Assembly (NCBI RefSeq): GCF_018860805.1 | Contig: NZ_JAHKQR010000002.1 | Location: 310,001-374,000, forward strand | Length of the DNA stretch: 64,000 bases | Source of the DNA: Aestuariibacter sp. A3R04 | GTDB taxonomy: Bacteria; Pseudomonadota; Gammaproteobacteria; Enterobacterales; Alteromonadaceae | Direction of reading: 5' to 3' | Part shown: positions 34,235-43,187 of the stretch, one piece after another | Layout: every line of letters starts with the position of its first letter | Numbering within the stretch: position 1 is the first letter of the stretch | Notes under the pieces: model-generated | What the model was told of the DNA's origin: nothing | Databases searched by the model: none | The model's input: the letters and a program-made list of their open reading frames with translations, nothing else | Position numbers and translations under genes: made by a program

Positions 34235-35050
34235 GTGCGTCGACTAATGGTTTTTCTGCTGTGTGTGGTGTATCTAAACCGCGGATCCGCGTTGCAGGTT
34301 GACGACATCAAGCAGCAGTATTTACCCGAAGAATACAGCACGCTATTAGTCGGTGAAAAAGACGTTCCTGTATTCGCCGCCCAACCCACCGTTCCCTTGA
34401 GTCGTGGCGTTGCCCTTATTTTTCTGGATACAGGACAACGAGGGCTTACCCTTCACAACGCCAGTGCGCTAGCGAAGAAACTGAACCGTTCAGGTTGGCA
34501 CACCCTTATTATCCCATCACTACTTTCAATAACAGAAGCCGTCCAACCGCAACAAAACAACGACGACCTGGCATCTGCAATGCACCCCCGTGCAGTGGCA
34601 TCGCCACCTCCGGTAAACGCAGATACAGCGCAGGCCGAAGTAACCTTACTTGCGCAAGCCGCGTTTGAACATGTCAATACCGTTCCTGGATACCGGCTAT
34701 TGATTAGTCAGGGAATGCAAGCATCACTGTTGACGTTACTTGCTGCGGACGAGCGTATTCCTCGCGTCGATTCTCTTATTACAATCAATCCATTTTGGCC
34801 GCAAGTTGATGTTGCTAATAAAATAACAGAGAAAATGGCAAACTCTACCGCGCCGGTCCTTGATCTTTTTTTTGCTCATCGAAATTCCGCAGAACCCCGT
34901 CAAACAGCAGTGAACAAAACCCTAAAAATGCACTACAGGCAAAAACAGCTAAACGAGATGGCCTTGTTTTCCCACAGCCAGAATACGTCTGATTTTACGA
35001 CAGTTGTTTACAAAGAAATAAAAGGTTGGCTACAGTACCTGGGTTGGTAG
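34235..35050 (+). CDS. DUF3530 family exported protein
   Basis: Start GTG 34235 is chosen because AAGGTGA lies about 4 bases upstream and a signal peptide follows (MRRLMVFLLCVVYLNRGSA); the frame itself opens nine codons earlier. The 271-residue product resembles DUF3530, an alpha/beta-hydrolase-like family of unknown function: ALIFLDTGQRGLTLHNASAL, LNRSGWHTLIIPSLL, and a SQGMQASLLTLL segment at the nucleophile-elbow position that lacks GxSxG. Periplasmic. Function unknown. Confidence 0.75.
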   Translation: MRRLMVFLLCVVYLNRGSALQVDDIKQQYLPEEYSTLLVGEKDVPVFAAQPTVPLSRGVALIFLDTGQRGLTLHNASALAKKLNRSGWHTLIIPSLLSITEAVQPQQNNDDLASAMHPRAVASPPPVNADTAQAEVTLLAQAAFEHVNTVPGYRLLISQGMQASLLTLLAADERIPRVDSLITINPFWPQVDVANKITEKMANSTAPVLDLFFAHRNSAEPRQTAVNKTLKMHYRQKQLNEMALFSHSQNTSDFTTVVYKEIKGWLQYLGW

Positions 35051-35197
35051 CCTTCGTAAATCCTTATAAAAAGTAAGTCAATTATTATATTTGTTGAATA
35101 TTCAATTAGATGTTTACTTTTTATTCTAATTCAATGAAAATTTCAGTTTACCGACTATAATAATTTCCATTAATAAGGTATCAGACGGCCACCCAAT

Positions 35198-35518
35198 ATG
35201 CTTATGTCTTTCGTTGATACCAAGGCCGCCCAGCTCTGTTTTTATCTTCGCGGTTTTTGGCAAGAGGAAGTTCCACATTCTGAATTAGAAATATTCTTCT
35301 GGGATACGATGGAAGAATGGAGTTTGGTTGATTATCAGCAGGATCAACCGTACACGCCTAAAGAGCGTGTATTTTGGCATGTGCTTCATCAACTGCATTA
35401 TTGGTCGGAAGAAAAACTCCGCCACGATCCTTACATGGTCGATGAACTTTCAAACTGCCTGGTATTTCTCGAAGGTAAAGGTGTCTGCCCACTGGATTGT
35501 GTAGGTATTCGTCCTTGA
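35198..35518 (+). CDS. Conserved-looking hypothetical protein (106 residues)
   Basis: A 106-residue soluble protein, rich in Trp and acidic residues (FYLRGFWQEEVPHSELEIFF, DTMEEWSLVDYQQ, VFWHVLHQLHYWSEEK). No signal or membrane helix. ATG 35198 has a weak ribosome-binding site and a second ATG lies two codons later. It sits alone in an AT-rich stretch between a DUF3530 gene and a hybrid kinase gene. I recognise no named family, though codon use looks like genuine coding. Confidence 0.7.
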   Translation: MLMSFVDTKAAQLCFYLRGFWQEEVPHSELEIFFWDTMEEWSLVDYQQDQPYTPKERVFWHVLHQLHYWSEEKLRHDPYMVDELSNCLVFLEGKGVCPLDCVGIRP

Positions 35519-35572
35519 CTGCAGCTCATCTGCATATTTCGTTCCTTGCGATAGAAAACAAGTGATAGTGTT

Positions 35573-37762
35573 ATGAAAAGCTTCGATCTGTTGCGCAAGA
35601 AAATCAAACAAACTTATATTGTTACGCTTTCCCTCACCATTGCCTTGCTGACTTTTTGGTTTGTCTGGACACAATATTATTTTTATTCTTTGGAGGGTCA
35701 GCCATATATAATCAATATTGCAGGCAAACAACGCATGTTGTCTCAGCGTATTGCCCTGGTTGGCAATGCACTGGTATCTGAGCCAGCAAAAGCGAAAGGG
35801 GAACCGCTGAAATCAGAGCTCGTTGCGCTAACCCGTGAGTTCCTGCACAACCATGAAATACTGGTAGGCCGAGTGCCGGTAAACGAAGAGTTCAATGCAC
35901 TCAACGGTGAATTGGAAGCCCTGTATTTTTCTCCACCAGCAATGTTAGACCGACAGGTCAGTCAGTACGCTGAACAGGCGCTACACCTGGCCAGTTTATC
36001 GTTACCCCTGGCTATGGACGCCCAGCCCATTGGGCCAGAGTCTTCGAAACAGATATTAGATAATTTAGATCTTGCGGTTTCTCTGTTCGAAAAACAACTT
36101 TCCGAGAATTTAAGAGAAAATCACTGGTGGCATTTAATTTCGTGGGTACTCACACTGCTGTCTGTCATTTTCGCTGTAAGACTTTTATTTACACCGCTGA
36201 GTCGGCTGATTGAAGCACAATTCGATGAGGTCAAAAGAGCCCAGTTAGATGCAAGACTTGAAAAAGAGCAAATCAATAAACTGGTAGCAACAAAAGAAGA
36301 GTTTCTCGCCAGCATGAGCCATGAATTTCGCTCACCTATCTCCGCGATAATAGGCGTCCTGGAGCTGCTTCCAAACATGCAGGAAAAACGGGAGCAACTT
36401 ATCCAGCGAGCTGAACAGTCTTGTTTCCGCCTGCTTATGCTTACCAATAATCTCGTTGACAGTATGCAAAACCGGCAATTGGACGAGGAAAAAGACAAAG
36501 AAGAGTTTGACCTGGTACGCCTCCTCGACGATGCCCTTAGTCATTTTTTCTATCAATGCCAGGAAAAGGGCCTAAATTACGAAGTATTTAATGAAACAAG
36601 CCTACCGCATTTAGTCGTTGGCTCGCCCTCTCCGTTGAGCAAAGCGTTTAAAAATCTGCTGGATAACGCCGTTAAGTTTACTCACCATGGCATTATTTCT
36701 GTGTATAACCGGGTTGCCGTAAATGATGGCCAGCTCATTTTGCAAATTCGCGTAGTGGATACCGGAATTGGTATTGATGATGCTGCGAAAGAAAGCATCT
36801 TTGACCGCTTCTACAAAGCTCACAATAAACCCAAGCTCTATAGTGGAGCTGGCGTGGGGCTGTATGCTGCAAGACATCAGGTACGAGAAATGGGTGGCGA
36901 CATTACCGTCGTCAGTGCACTGAATTCCGGATCAGAGTTTTGCCTGTCTGTACCCCTGCAAATGCCCAGCGAAAAGGAAAAGCATCCTGTCGCAACTGCA
37001 AAAGGAAAATTTGCAGTGGTGGATGACCAGGAAATTACCAGGCTACATCTCTCGTACATGATTGAACAGGAAGGTTTTGCAGTAGACACATACAAGTCCG
37101 GTGCAGAACTCCTCAGTAATCGCGATGTAATTAAAGACTACGATGGTATCATTACCGATTATTTTATGCCTGGAATTAACGGTACCGAGCTGGCGAATTA
37201 CTTACAAGCCATGCTCGGCAAACACACACCACCGCTTATTTTGGTATCAGCAGCTCCCCAAATCGCCAACATTGTTTCGAATTCAGAAATTAATGCTTGG
37301 CAGGTGTTTGTTAAACCCATTGATAGAAATCGGTTTATCGATGCCCTTAAATACCTGTCTAAACCTGGATATACCCTGTCTCCGTTACCTTCTTCGGCCT
37401 CAATACTCATAGTGGAAGACGAACCAATAAATGCGGAAATTCTGTTAGACATGATAGAAAACCTCGGATATCGCGGAGACGTAGCAGAAGACGGAGAGCG
37501 GGCGTTGTCAAAAGCGGGTAATAATCACTATGATGTTATCCTACTGGATCTAAACTTGCCGGATATCAGTGGTTTTGAAGTAGCTACGATTTTGAACGAA
37601 CAGGGTACTCAGGCACAAATGGTTGCCGTAACAGCCAGTGCTTACGAGACCGATCGAGCGCGCTCCCTGGCCACAGGCATGAGATATCACTTGGTTAAAC
37701 CCGTTGCTTATCAGGAACTAAAAAATACCCTAAAGCTTCTTCTTTGCAAGCCGGTAAACTAA
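35573..37762 (+). CDS. Hybrid sensor histidine kinase with PilJ-type sensor and two receiver domains
   Basis: 729 residues. Membrane helix 17-37, then a periplasmic domain opening with IAGKQRMLSQRIALVGNAL, the signature of the PilJ/NarX-type N-terminal sensor domain; a second helix near 187-206. The H box has His250 in SMSHEFRSP, then N box NLLDNAVKFTHHG and G2 GAGVGLYAAR. Two receivers follow: Asp529 (IITDYFMPG) with Lys581, and Asp659 (ILLDLNLPD) with Lys709. A His-to-Asp phosphorelay to a separate phosphotransfer protein is likely. It converges on the cyclase gene, the two stop codons overlapping. The CheY-CheC and cyclase genes next door may belong to the same pathway (inferred). Confidence 0.92.
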   Translation: MKSFDLLRKKIKQTYIVTLSLTIALLTFWFVWTQYYFYSLEGQPYIINIAGKQRMLSQRIALVGNALVSEPAKAKGEPLKSELVALTREFLHNHEILVGRVPVNEEFNALNGELEALYFSPPAMLDRQVSQYAEQALHLASLSLPLAMDAQPIGPESSKQILDNLDLAVSLFEKQLSENLRENHWWHLISWVLTLLSVIFAVRLLFTPLSRLIEAQFDEVKRAQLDARLEKEQINKLVATKEEFLASMSHEFRSPISAIIGVLELLPNMQEKREQLIQRAEQSCFRLLMLTNNLVDSMQNRQLDEEKDKEEFDLVRLLDDALSHFFYQCQEKGLNYEVFNETSLPHLVVGSPSPLSKAFKNLLDNAVKFTHHGIISVYNRVAVNDGQLILQIRVVDTGIGIDDAAKESIFDRFYKAHNKPKLYSGAGVGLYAARHQVREMGGDITVVSALNSGSEFCLSVPLQMPSEKEKHPVATAKGKFAVVDDQEITRLHLSYMIEQEGFAVDTYKSGAELLSNRDVIKDYDGIITDYFMPGINGTELANYLQAMLGKHTPPLILVSAAPQIANIVSNSEINAWQVFVKPIDRNRFIDALKYLSKPGYTLSPLPSSASILIVEDEPINAEILLDMIENLGYRGDVAEDGERALSKAGNNHYDVILLDLNLPDISGFEVATILNEQGTQAQMVAVTASAYETDRARSLATGMRYHLVKPVAYQELKNTLKLLLCKPVN

Positions 37763-38733
37763 ATTGGCTTAACTTCGGATGCTGTACTTGGCGCGCACGA
37801 AGTGCGGTTTCTGCCATTGTTTTTTGACCGATAAAGTGCTTGATCAGCTTTTTCCAGCCACGCCATTGGCGAAGGATATTTCGGGCTAAATTCACATAAT
37901 CCGATACTTACTGTGAATTGAATTTGCCGCCCTTCAAATTCAATAAACATGGCCTCGCACAACCGGCGAATGCGTTCGGCTACGCAATGGGCGTTGTGCG
38001 CGGAGGAATCAACCAGCACAATCGCAAACTCCTCTCCCCCGTAGCGCCCTGGTAAATCCGTTTCTCTGATACTTTTGCGAATGACTTGTGCCAGGGTTTT
38101 AATCACTTCATCGCCGGCCTGATGCCCGTACGTATCATTAATTTTCTTAAAGTGATCAATGTCCAGCATTAGCGCTGTAGAGGGCGTCTCCCGTCTGAGG
38201 CTCAGCTTGAAAAGTCGCTCGAACTGCTCTTGCCAGTAACGACGATTAAAAAGCCCAGTTAAACCGTCAACCCGACTCATGTGTTTGAGCTCGTCATTTA
38301 GCCGTTCCACCCGCAATTTACTCAGCGCCTGATCGGTAACATCGTAAACCAGCATACACATTCTTTCCACTTCTCCGGTTTGCGCAGTCAACGGAAACAT
38401 GGTGATGTTCTGAAACATCTGTTTGGCATCAGATGTAATAGGTCTGGACGTGGCAAATTTAAACAAGTACGGACGTTGTTCCCAGATGATAAACACAGGC
38501 GTGTTCAAGTTAAACACAGGTTGTGCCTTGCGCGTTAGCCACGAGCGTTCAATTTCTGGAAACAACGAAAAAAGCGACTTTCCCAAAACCTCACTTGACA
38601 GTTTTTCAGCGTGGTTCTCCATAAACTGGTTCCACACCTCTATGCAAAAATCCCGATCTAACACCACTATACCCACTTCGATGGAACTGAGCAGCTCACT
38701 CTGTAGGTGCATGTGTTTTACAACCTCGGTCAT
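37759..38733 (-). CDS. PAS domain diguanylate cyclase
   Basis: Start ATG 38733 overlaps the stop of the upstream CheY-CheC gene as ATGA, so a longer GTG start is rejected. The 324-residue protein has an N-terminal PAS domain (about 8-125; SIEVGIVVLDRDFCIEVWN) and a C-terminal GGDEF domain with RVDGLTGLFNRRYWQEQ, DIDHFKKINDTYGH and active-site GGEEF. RETD five residues before it is an intact product-inhibition I-site. It should make cyclic di-GMP. No membrane helix, so a cytoplasmic cue through PAS or its coupled CheY-CheC partner is likely. Confidence 0.93.
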   Translation of the reverse strand: MTEVVKHMHLQSELLSSIEVGIVVLDRDFCIEVWNQFMENHAEKLSSEVLGKSLFSLFPEIERSWLTRKAQPVFNLNTPVFIIWEQRPYLFKFATSRPITSDAKQMFQNITMFPLTAQTGEVERMCMLVYDVTDQALSKLRVERLNDELKHMSRVDGLTGLFNRRYWQEQFERLFKLSLRRETPSTALMLDIDHFKKINDTYGHQAGDEVIKTLAQVIRKSIRETDLPGRYGGEEFAIVLVDSSAHNAHCVAERIRRLCEAMFIEFEGRQIQFTVSIGLCEFSPKYPSPMAWLEKADQALYRSKNNGRNRTSCAPSTASEVKPI

Positions 38734-39752
38734 GCAACACACTCCTCTTCAATCAAACGGCTAAATATCTTATCCATTGCCGTTTGCGGGAATAAAAGCA
38801 GCATATCAAAGCTGATGTCTTTGTGTTTGATGGCATACGCGATTTCCACCGCCATAACCTTTCCCCACCTCATGCCATTGCCACTGAGAAGTTCGTCGAG
38901 CTCATTGTGCTGACCAAGTAAAATAGGATGACTGTGACTGAACGCAACATGGAGTTGTGCCGACAGTGCGTTCAAACACGCACCAGTCAGAATATTCGAC
39001 ACGTCTATCAAGGCTTCTAGTTGGTTTTGTTCACTGTCAGCGTGACCGCCGTAATTGAGTAAATCAATGATATTTTCTACTTTCGTGTCGCTGAAGATAA
39101 CCAGTGCTTCACCCCGTATTCCGGCACTGGTAAATCCTTTCGATACCGCTGAGACCCGCTCATTGCGGCCTATTTCTGCAATAGCCATATGCAGTTCATT
39201 GGACTCGATCAGGTTCACGTTGGGTACGGGTAAATCAATAAACTCCCCCAACAACCGAGCCAGGCTTTCGCCAGCCCGACCCATTGCAACATTCACCAGT
39301 TCACGGTAAACATCAATTTTGTCATGAATAGAGGATAATTGCTGCTGGCCCACCGCGACTTCACGCTTGGATGCAGAACTATCACCGGTGTAAATACCGT
39401 ATTGAGATAGTAATGCATTAAGTTTCTGATTGTCGATGGGTTTGCGAATAAAGTCGAGGGCACCTAGCGCCAACATTCGCTCACGAGCACTTGGCTGCAC
39501 ATCACCAGAAACCACAATCACTAAACAAGGTAAATCGTGTTGCCGGATGTATTGCATAGTCTCATAGCCATCCATGACCGGCATATTTAAATCCAAAAAA
39601 ATGACGTCAGCTTTTCCCGACCGTATCGCGCCAATGGCTTCTTTTCCATTACTGGCAAACGAAATAGCGACATCCCAGCCATCGGGGATAGCCCTCGCCA
39701 TTTGCTTTCTGGCAAATGCGGAATCGTCACATATCAGTACAGGTGTGGCCAT
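38730..39752 (-). CDS. CheY-CheC fusion: receiver plus CheC-type phosphatase domain
   Basis: 340 residues. A receiver domain (1-about 120) has Asp9/Asp10, phospho-acceptor Asp54 in VIFLDLNMPVMDG and Lys in FIRKPID. A CheC/CheX-like domain follows (about 135-330), with the ELVNVAMGRAGESLA helix and a second EALIDVSNILTGACLNAL helix that resemble the two CheC phosphatase motifs. Strong ribosome-binding site AGGAGG. It is coupled by ATGA overlap to the diguanylate cyclase, suggesting that phospho-signalling feeds cyclic di-GMP output. No other chemotaxis genes lie near. It could dephosphorylate a CheY or the neighbouring kinase's receivers. Confidence 0.85.
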   Translation of the reverse strand: MATPVLICDDSAFARKQMARAIPDGWDVAISFASNGKEAIGAIRSGKADVIFLDLNMPVMDGYETMQYIRQHDLPCLVIVVSGDVQPSARERMLALGALDFIRKPIDNQKLNALLSQYGIYTGDSSASKREVAVGQQQLSSIHDKIDVYRELVNVAMGRAGESLARLLGEFIDLPVPNVNLIESNELHMAIAEIGRNERVSAVSKGFTSAGIRGEALVIFSDTKVENIIDLLNYGGHADSEQNQLEALIDVSNILTGACLNALSAQLHVAFSHSHPILLGQHNELDELLSGNGMRWGKVMAVEIAYAIKHKDISFDMLLLFPQTAMDKIFSRLIEEECVA

Positions 39753-39953
39753 CCTTACCTCCTGAAAACAGGTAGCAACTGCGCTCAGAAACTGAGCAGA
39801 GTATACAGAGTATTATTATTATTAAATTAGACAGCTGAGGCTGCCTTCCTATTCGCACAGAATAGGTAGCATAAACAACTTCTTGTTTTAGGTCTACTTT
39901 GTATAACAAAAAGCCTATATAGCCGAGCTACGACCACTCTGGTAGAAGATGCG

Positions 39954-40724
39954 TTACCTCGTCGTCAAGAGAAGTTCAGTGTTATATTTACCGCAAGCGC
40001 CTCCTGGTTTGCCGTTAAATAAGTTGCCGATGTCATCCGGGCGGTGGAGCAAAAAGCCTTGTGCGAAGTCAATCCCAAGCTCCTTAACTTTCGCAAGAAC
40101 TTCTTCTTGGGCGACAAACTCAGCGACTGTTTGGAGCCCAACTACATTGGCGACATCGACGAAACAGCGAACCGCAACTTCATCTAAAGGATCAGTCAAG
40201 AGGTCTTGAATAAATTGACCGTCAATTTTCAATACGTCAACATCGAGGTTTTTTAAGTAGCCAAACGAAGATGCGCCTGCTCCAAAATCGTCCAATGCAA
40301 TTCGAACTCCGAAATTCTTCAAACGTTCAATAAATAGTGAAGCATCTGTAAGGTTCGTAATTGCGACCGTTTCCGTAATTTCCATACACAGCTTAGTTCT
40401 ATAAAGTGGCTCGAGCCTCTCTAGAAGGCCACACACATAGTCATGAAAAGCCCTATCGCCATGCCGGGTTCTGATGGCGTGATCTGTATCGCAGAAAACG
40501 TGCACTCGATTGCGGCCTGCATCTTTCGCTGCAAAGCACGAACTATCCGCCGCCTGCATAAGGGATGCGGCTGTTGGCCAACGCTTATCCATTGTAACTA
40601 AACCAATACTCGCTCCAATACGGAACCGATGGTTGTTGTGAACGAAGCGAAATGACTCCATTTTATCGCAAATTTGCTGTGCAACGTGAATGGCTGCTTT
40701 CTCATTACAGTGCTCTAATATCAC
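39954..40724 (-). pseudogene. GGDEF-EAL protein remnant with N-terminal and internal deletions
   Basis: The open frame (256 residues) begins inside a GGDEF domain: just upstream the frame reads WHSEFGVILEHC, where an intact protein has GGDEF followed by the same FGVILEHC-type text, and a stop lies three codons before. The GGDEF C-terminal part continues to RNRVHVFCDTDHAIRTRHGD. It then jumps straight to FHDYVCGLLERLEPLYRTKL and CMEITETVAITNL, which belongs to the middle of an EAL domain; the EAL motif and about 100 residues are missing in frame. DDFGAGASSFGYL and KIDGQFIQD remain. It should make or degrade no cyclic di-GMP. The left breakpoint touches integrase fragments. Confidence 0.8.
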
Positions 40725-40734
40725 GCCAAACTCA

Positions 40735-41248
40735 CTATGCCACTACAGAGGTTACTTTTGGCAGGTGAGGCCACTTCCAATAGCCCTTTTCAGACTTAAC
40801 AGAGGAGACCGAATAAGTTCTATCGTCGTTGTAAATAGCAACATGGCGTCGAACCACTTTGTTGGTTTCCGCCCAAGCCAAAAACTCGAAGACTATTCGA
40901 AGGATATTGTATACATAGCTGCTTGCTTTACCTTGAGCATCTAGCTTGTCGTCCCGAAATTCCAGCAGGTGAGTGTCAGTAATATCGCTCCATTTAAAAT
41001 TACTAACCTTGCTGTCGAAAAATTGTAGTGGTCAAGTCATTTTTAAGCTTTTCTAATAGCCTTTTAAGTCGGGTTGGAGTGCCATATTCTGAGTTAACCC
41101 CTGTAATATCACCTCCTTCCTTTTCAACTAAGTCACTTTCAAAGTGAGCAACAACATTTTTGCACCACTGGTATTTATCAAAACCGCGATAATTAGATAA
41201 GGAGCAGTGTTGAAAACCATATTTTTTTTGATGACAGAACGAGCTATT
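40735..41248 (-). pseudogene. Tyrosine recombinase (integrase) N-terminal fragments, frameshifted
   Basis: Two adjoining minus-strand pieces read as one broken protein. The first (about 41248-41030) gives HQKKYGFQHCSLSNYRGFDK, then FESDLVEKEGG and TPTRLKRLLEKLKND. After a frameshift near 41031 the second gives ITDTHLLEFRDDKLD, SSYVYNILRIVFEFLAWAE and GYWKWPHLPKV before TAG at 40735-40737. The latter closely resembles the SAM-like core-binding domain of phage-type integrases. The catalytic domain with its Arg-His-Arg-Tyr residues is absent. It directly abuts the broken GGDEF gene, so this is a scar of an inserted and decayed mobile element. Confidence 0.6.
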
Positions 41249-41254
41249 TTAACC

Positions 41255-41344
41255 TTATGCGTCGGCAGCTTTTTTGCGACTGAGCAACTCCTGAAGAAAC
41301 GATGTTAGTTTCTCAGGAGTGTTATATCTCTCTAGCCCGACCAT
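41255..41344 (-). pseudogene. Short 29-codon fragment of the integrase-like region
   Basis: ATG 41344 to TAA 41255, just after the thyA stop, in the same frame as the first integrase piece. It reads MVGLERYNTPEKLTSFLQEL and ends KKAADA. The YNTPEKLTSFLQELL pattern resembles YGTPTRLKRLLEKLK in the following piece, suggesting a duplicated or recombined N-terminus. Too short to call a gene; noted as part of the same scar. Confidence 0.35.
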
Positions 41345-41358
41345 TGATTGAGGCTGCC

Positions 41359-42276
41359 TTACACCGCAACTGGTGCTGCTATCGCAGGGTGAGGGTCATA
41401 ACCATCAAGTTCGAAATCATCTATCGTATAATCAAATAATGAATTGGGCTTACGTTTTATTACTAATTTAGGAAAAGTTTTAGGCTGTCGTTGTAATTGC
41501 TCATTTACCTGTTGGATGTGATTCATATAAATATGAACATCCATACCAAACCATACTATTTCGCCCACACCGTAACCTGTTTGTTCGGCCAGCAAAGTGG
41601 TTAAAAATGCTAAATTAGCGACATTGAAGGGTTGCCCTAAAAAACCATCAGCGGAACGTTGCACCATGGCACCAGATAACTTTTGGGTATTTGGGTCGAC
41701 AAAGAATTGATAATGCTTGTGACAGGGTGGCAAAGCCATCTGGTCTAACTCCCCAACGTTCCATCCATCAAATAAAATTCGTCTCGAAGACGGATTATTT
41801 TTGAGCAGATCAACAACCTGGGAAATTTGATCTATCTCCTTACCATCTTCTGTTCGCCAGTGGCGCCATTGCTTGCCATATACGGGGCCGAGATCACCCC
41901 ACTTTTCAGCAAACGTATCGCTGTCGAGTACCCGTTGTTCAAACTCTGCCATCGACAATGATTTGTCTGCGCTGCCTTCAGGTTGGGCGTCAATAAATTT
42001 CTTGTAAGGCCAGTCGCTCCAAATGTGTACATTCTGCTGAACTAGTTCCCGAATATTCGAGCCACCAGATAGCATCCATAGCATTTCTTTAAACGCCGTT
42101 TTCCAAAAAACACGTTTAGTAGTAAATACTGGAAAACCTTCTGACAAATCAAACCGCATGGTATGGCCGAAGATGGCTTTCGTACCTACCCCGGTTCGGT
42201 CTACCCTTTCACTCCCCGTATCAAGGATCAGTTGTAGCATATCCAAGTATTGTTCTTCAGGGTGTAAATGCTTCAT
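41359..42276 (-). CDS. thyA: Thymidylate synthase
   Basis: 305 residues, longer than the 264 of Escherichia coli because of an insert near residues 90-125. Catalytic Cys185 is in ALPPCHKHYQFF, with GKQWRHW, SRRILFDGWN and DVHIYMNH also present. The QRSCD motif of most ThyA proteins reads QRSAD here, keeping Arg, Ser and Asp. ThyA methylates dUMP using methylene-tetrahydrofolate. Last gene of rppH-ptsP-tauE-lgt-thyA, the order of Escherichia coli except for the extra exporter. Confidence 0.95.
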   Translation of the reverse strand: MKHLHPEEQYLDMLQLILDTGSERVDRTGVGTKAIFGHTMRFDLSEGFPVFTTKRVFWKTAFKEMLWMLSGGSNIRELVQQNVHIWSDWPYKKFIDAQPEGSADKSLSMAEFEQRVLDSDTFAEKWGDLGPVYGKQWRHWRTEDGKEIDQISQVVDLLKNNPSSRRILFDGWNVGELDQMALPPCHKHYQFFVDPNTQKLSGAMVQRSADGFLGQPFNVANLAFLTTLLAEQTGYGVGEIVWFGMDVHIYMNHIQQVNEQLQRQPKTFPKLVIKRKPNSLFDYTIDDFELDGYDPHPAIAAPVAV

Positions 42277-42380
42277 TTCGTTTCGCCACCTTTATAAATG
42301 CTAAAATTAGCCTGTTTTTACCACGACCTTGCTACCCGATTTCTGGCCTTTATCATTCGCTTCGTCGTACAAAGTTTGCT

Positions 42381-43184
42381 TTATTTTTCCTGCTTTACTG
42401 GCCGGTAGTTGTAGGCCCAGGCGATCAACCCGAGACCTGATAAAATCATGGGAATGCACAACAACTGCCCTTGGCTAAGTCCCATGGAATAAAGCCCAAT
42501 GTGCTGATCGGGCTCGCGGAAATACTCCACAATGAAACGGAAACTGCCGTACCCTAATAAGAATAAGCCACCTACCGAACCGGTTGGCCTTGGCCTGGCT
42601 GAGTAGAGCCAGAGAATGGCAAACAGCACTACCCCTTCTAAAGCAAATTCGTAGAGTTGAGACGGGTGCCGCGGTTGCTCACCCGCGCCGGGAAAGATAA
42701 TTGCCCAAGGTACATCCGTTGTCCGTCCCCACAACTCAGCATTGAGAAAATTCCCTATTCGTCCAGCACCCAAACCAATGGGAACCAAGGGCGCTACGAA
42801 GTCGCCGATTTGCAAGAAAGTAGCATTCATGCGCTTGGCTTGCCATGCGAGGGCCACCAAAACCCCCAGAAGTCCGCCGTGAAAAGACATCCCCCCGGTC
42901 CATATACGAAACAGGTATGTAGGATCCTCTAAGAACATCCCAAATTGATAGAACAGCACGTAGCCAATGCGACCGCCAAGAATCACCCCAACGAAACTCC
43001 AAAACAACAAATCACTGAGTTGTTCGCGGCTCCAGTTAGTTTGCGAAAGACGTTTCTGTGCCAGCATGTACGCAGCGATAAACCCCACCAAATACATCAT
43101 GCCGTACCAGCGTACACTCAACGGCCCAATACTAAAAATGACCGGGTCTATATTCGGAAATACCAGATAACTGCTTTCTGTCAT
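42381..43184 (-). CDS. lgt: Prolipoprotein diacylglyceryl transferase
   Basis: A 267-residue inner-membrane enzyme with about seven helices. Signature [14 protein letters not shown] (substrate-binding, with the essential Arg/Asn) and the HGGLLG segment with its conserved His are present, plus PRHPSQLYE. Lgt attaches diacylglycerol to the lipobox Cys, the first step for the lipoproteins encoded here such as NlpD and PrsT. Conserved placement just before thyA. Confidence 0.95.
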   Translation of the reverse strand: MTESSYLVFPNIDPVIFSIGPLSVRWYGMMYLVGFIAAYMLAQKRLSQTNWSREQLSDLLFWSFVGVILGGRIGYVLFYQFGMFLEDPTYLFRIWTGGMSFHGGLLGVLVALAWQAKRMNATFLQIGDFVAPLVPIGLGAGRIGNFLNAELWGRTTDVPWAIIFPGAGEQPRHPSQLYEFALEGVVLFAILWLYSARPRPTGSVGGLFLLGYGSFRFIVEYFREPDQHIGLYSMGLSQGQLLCIPMILSGLGLIAWAYNYRPVKQEK

Positions 43185-43187
43185 GGT

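Noticed and set aside
39848..39866. CCTATTC/GAATAGG stem-loop upstream of the CheY-CheC gene
   Set aside because: Only seven pairs in AT-rich DNA; likely chance.
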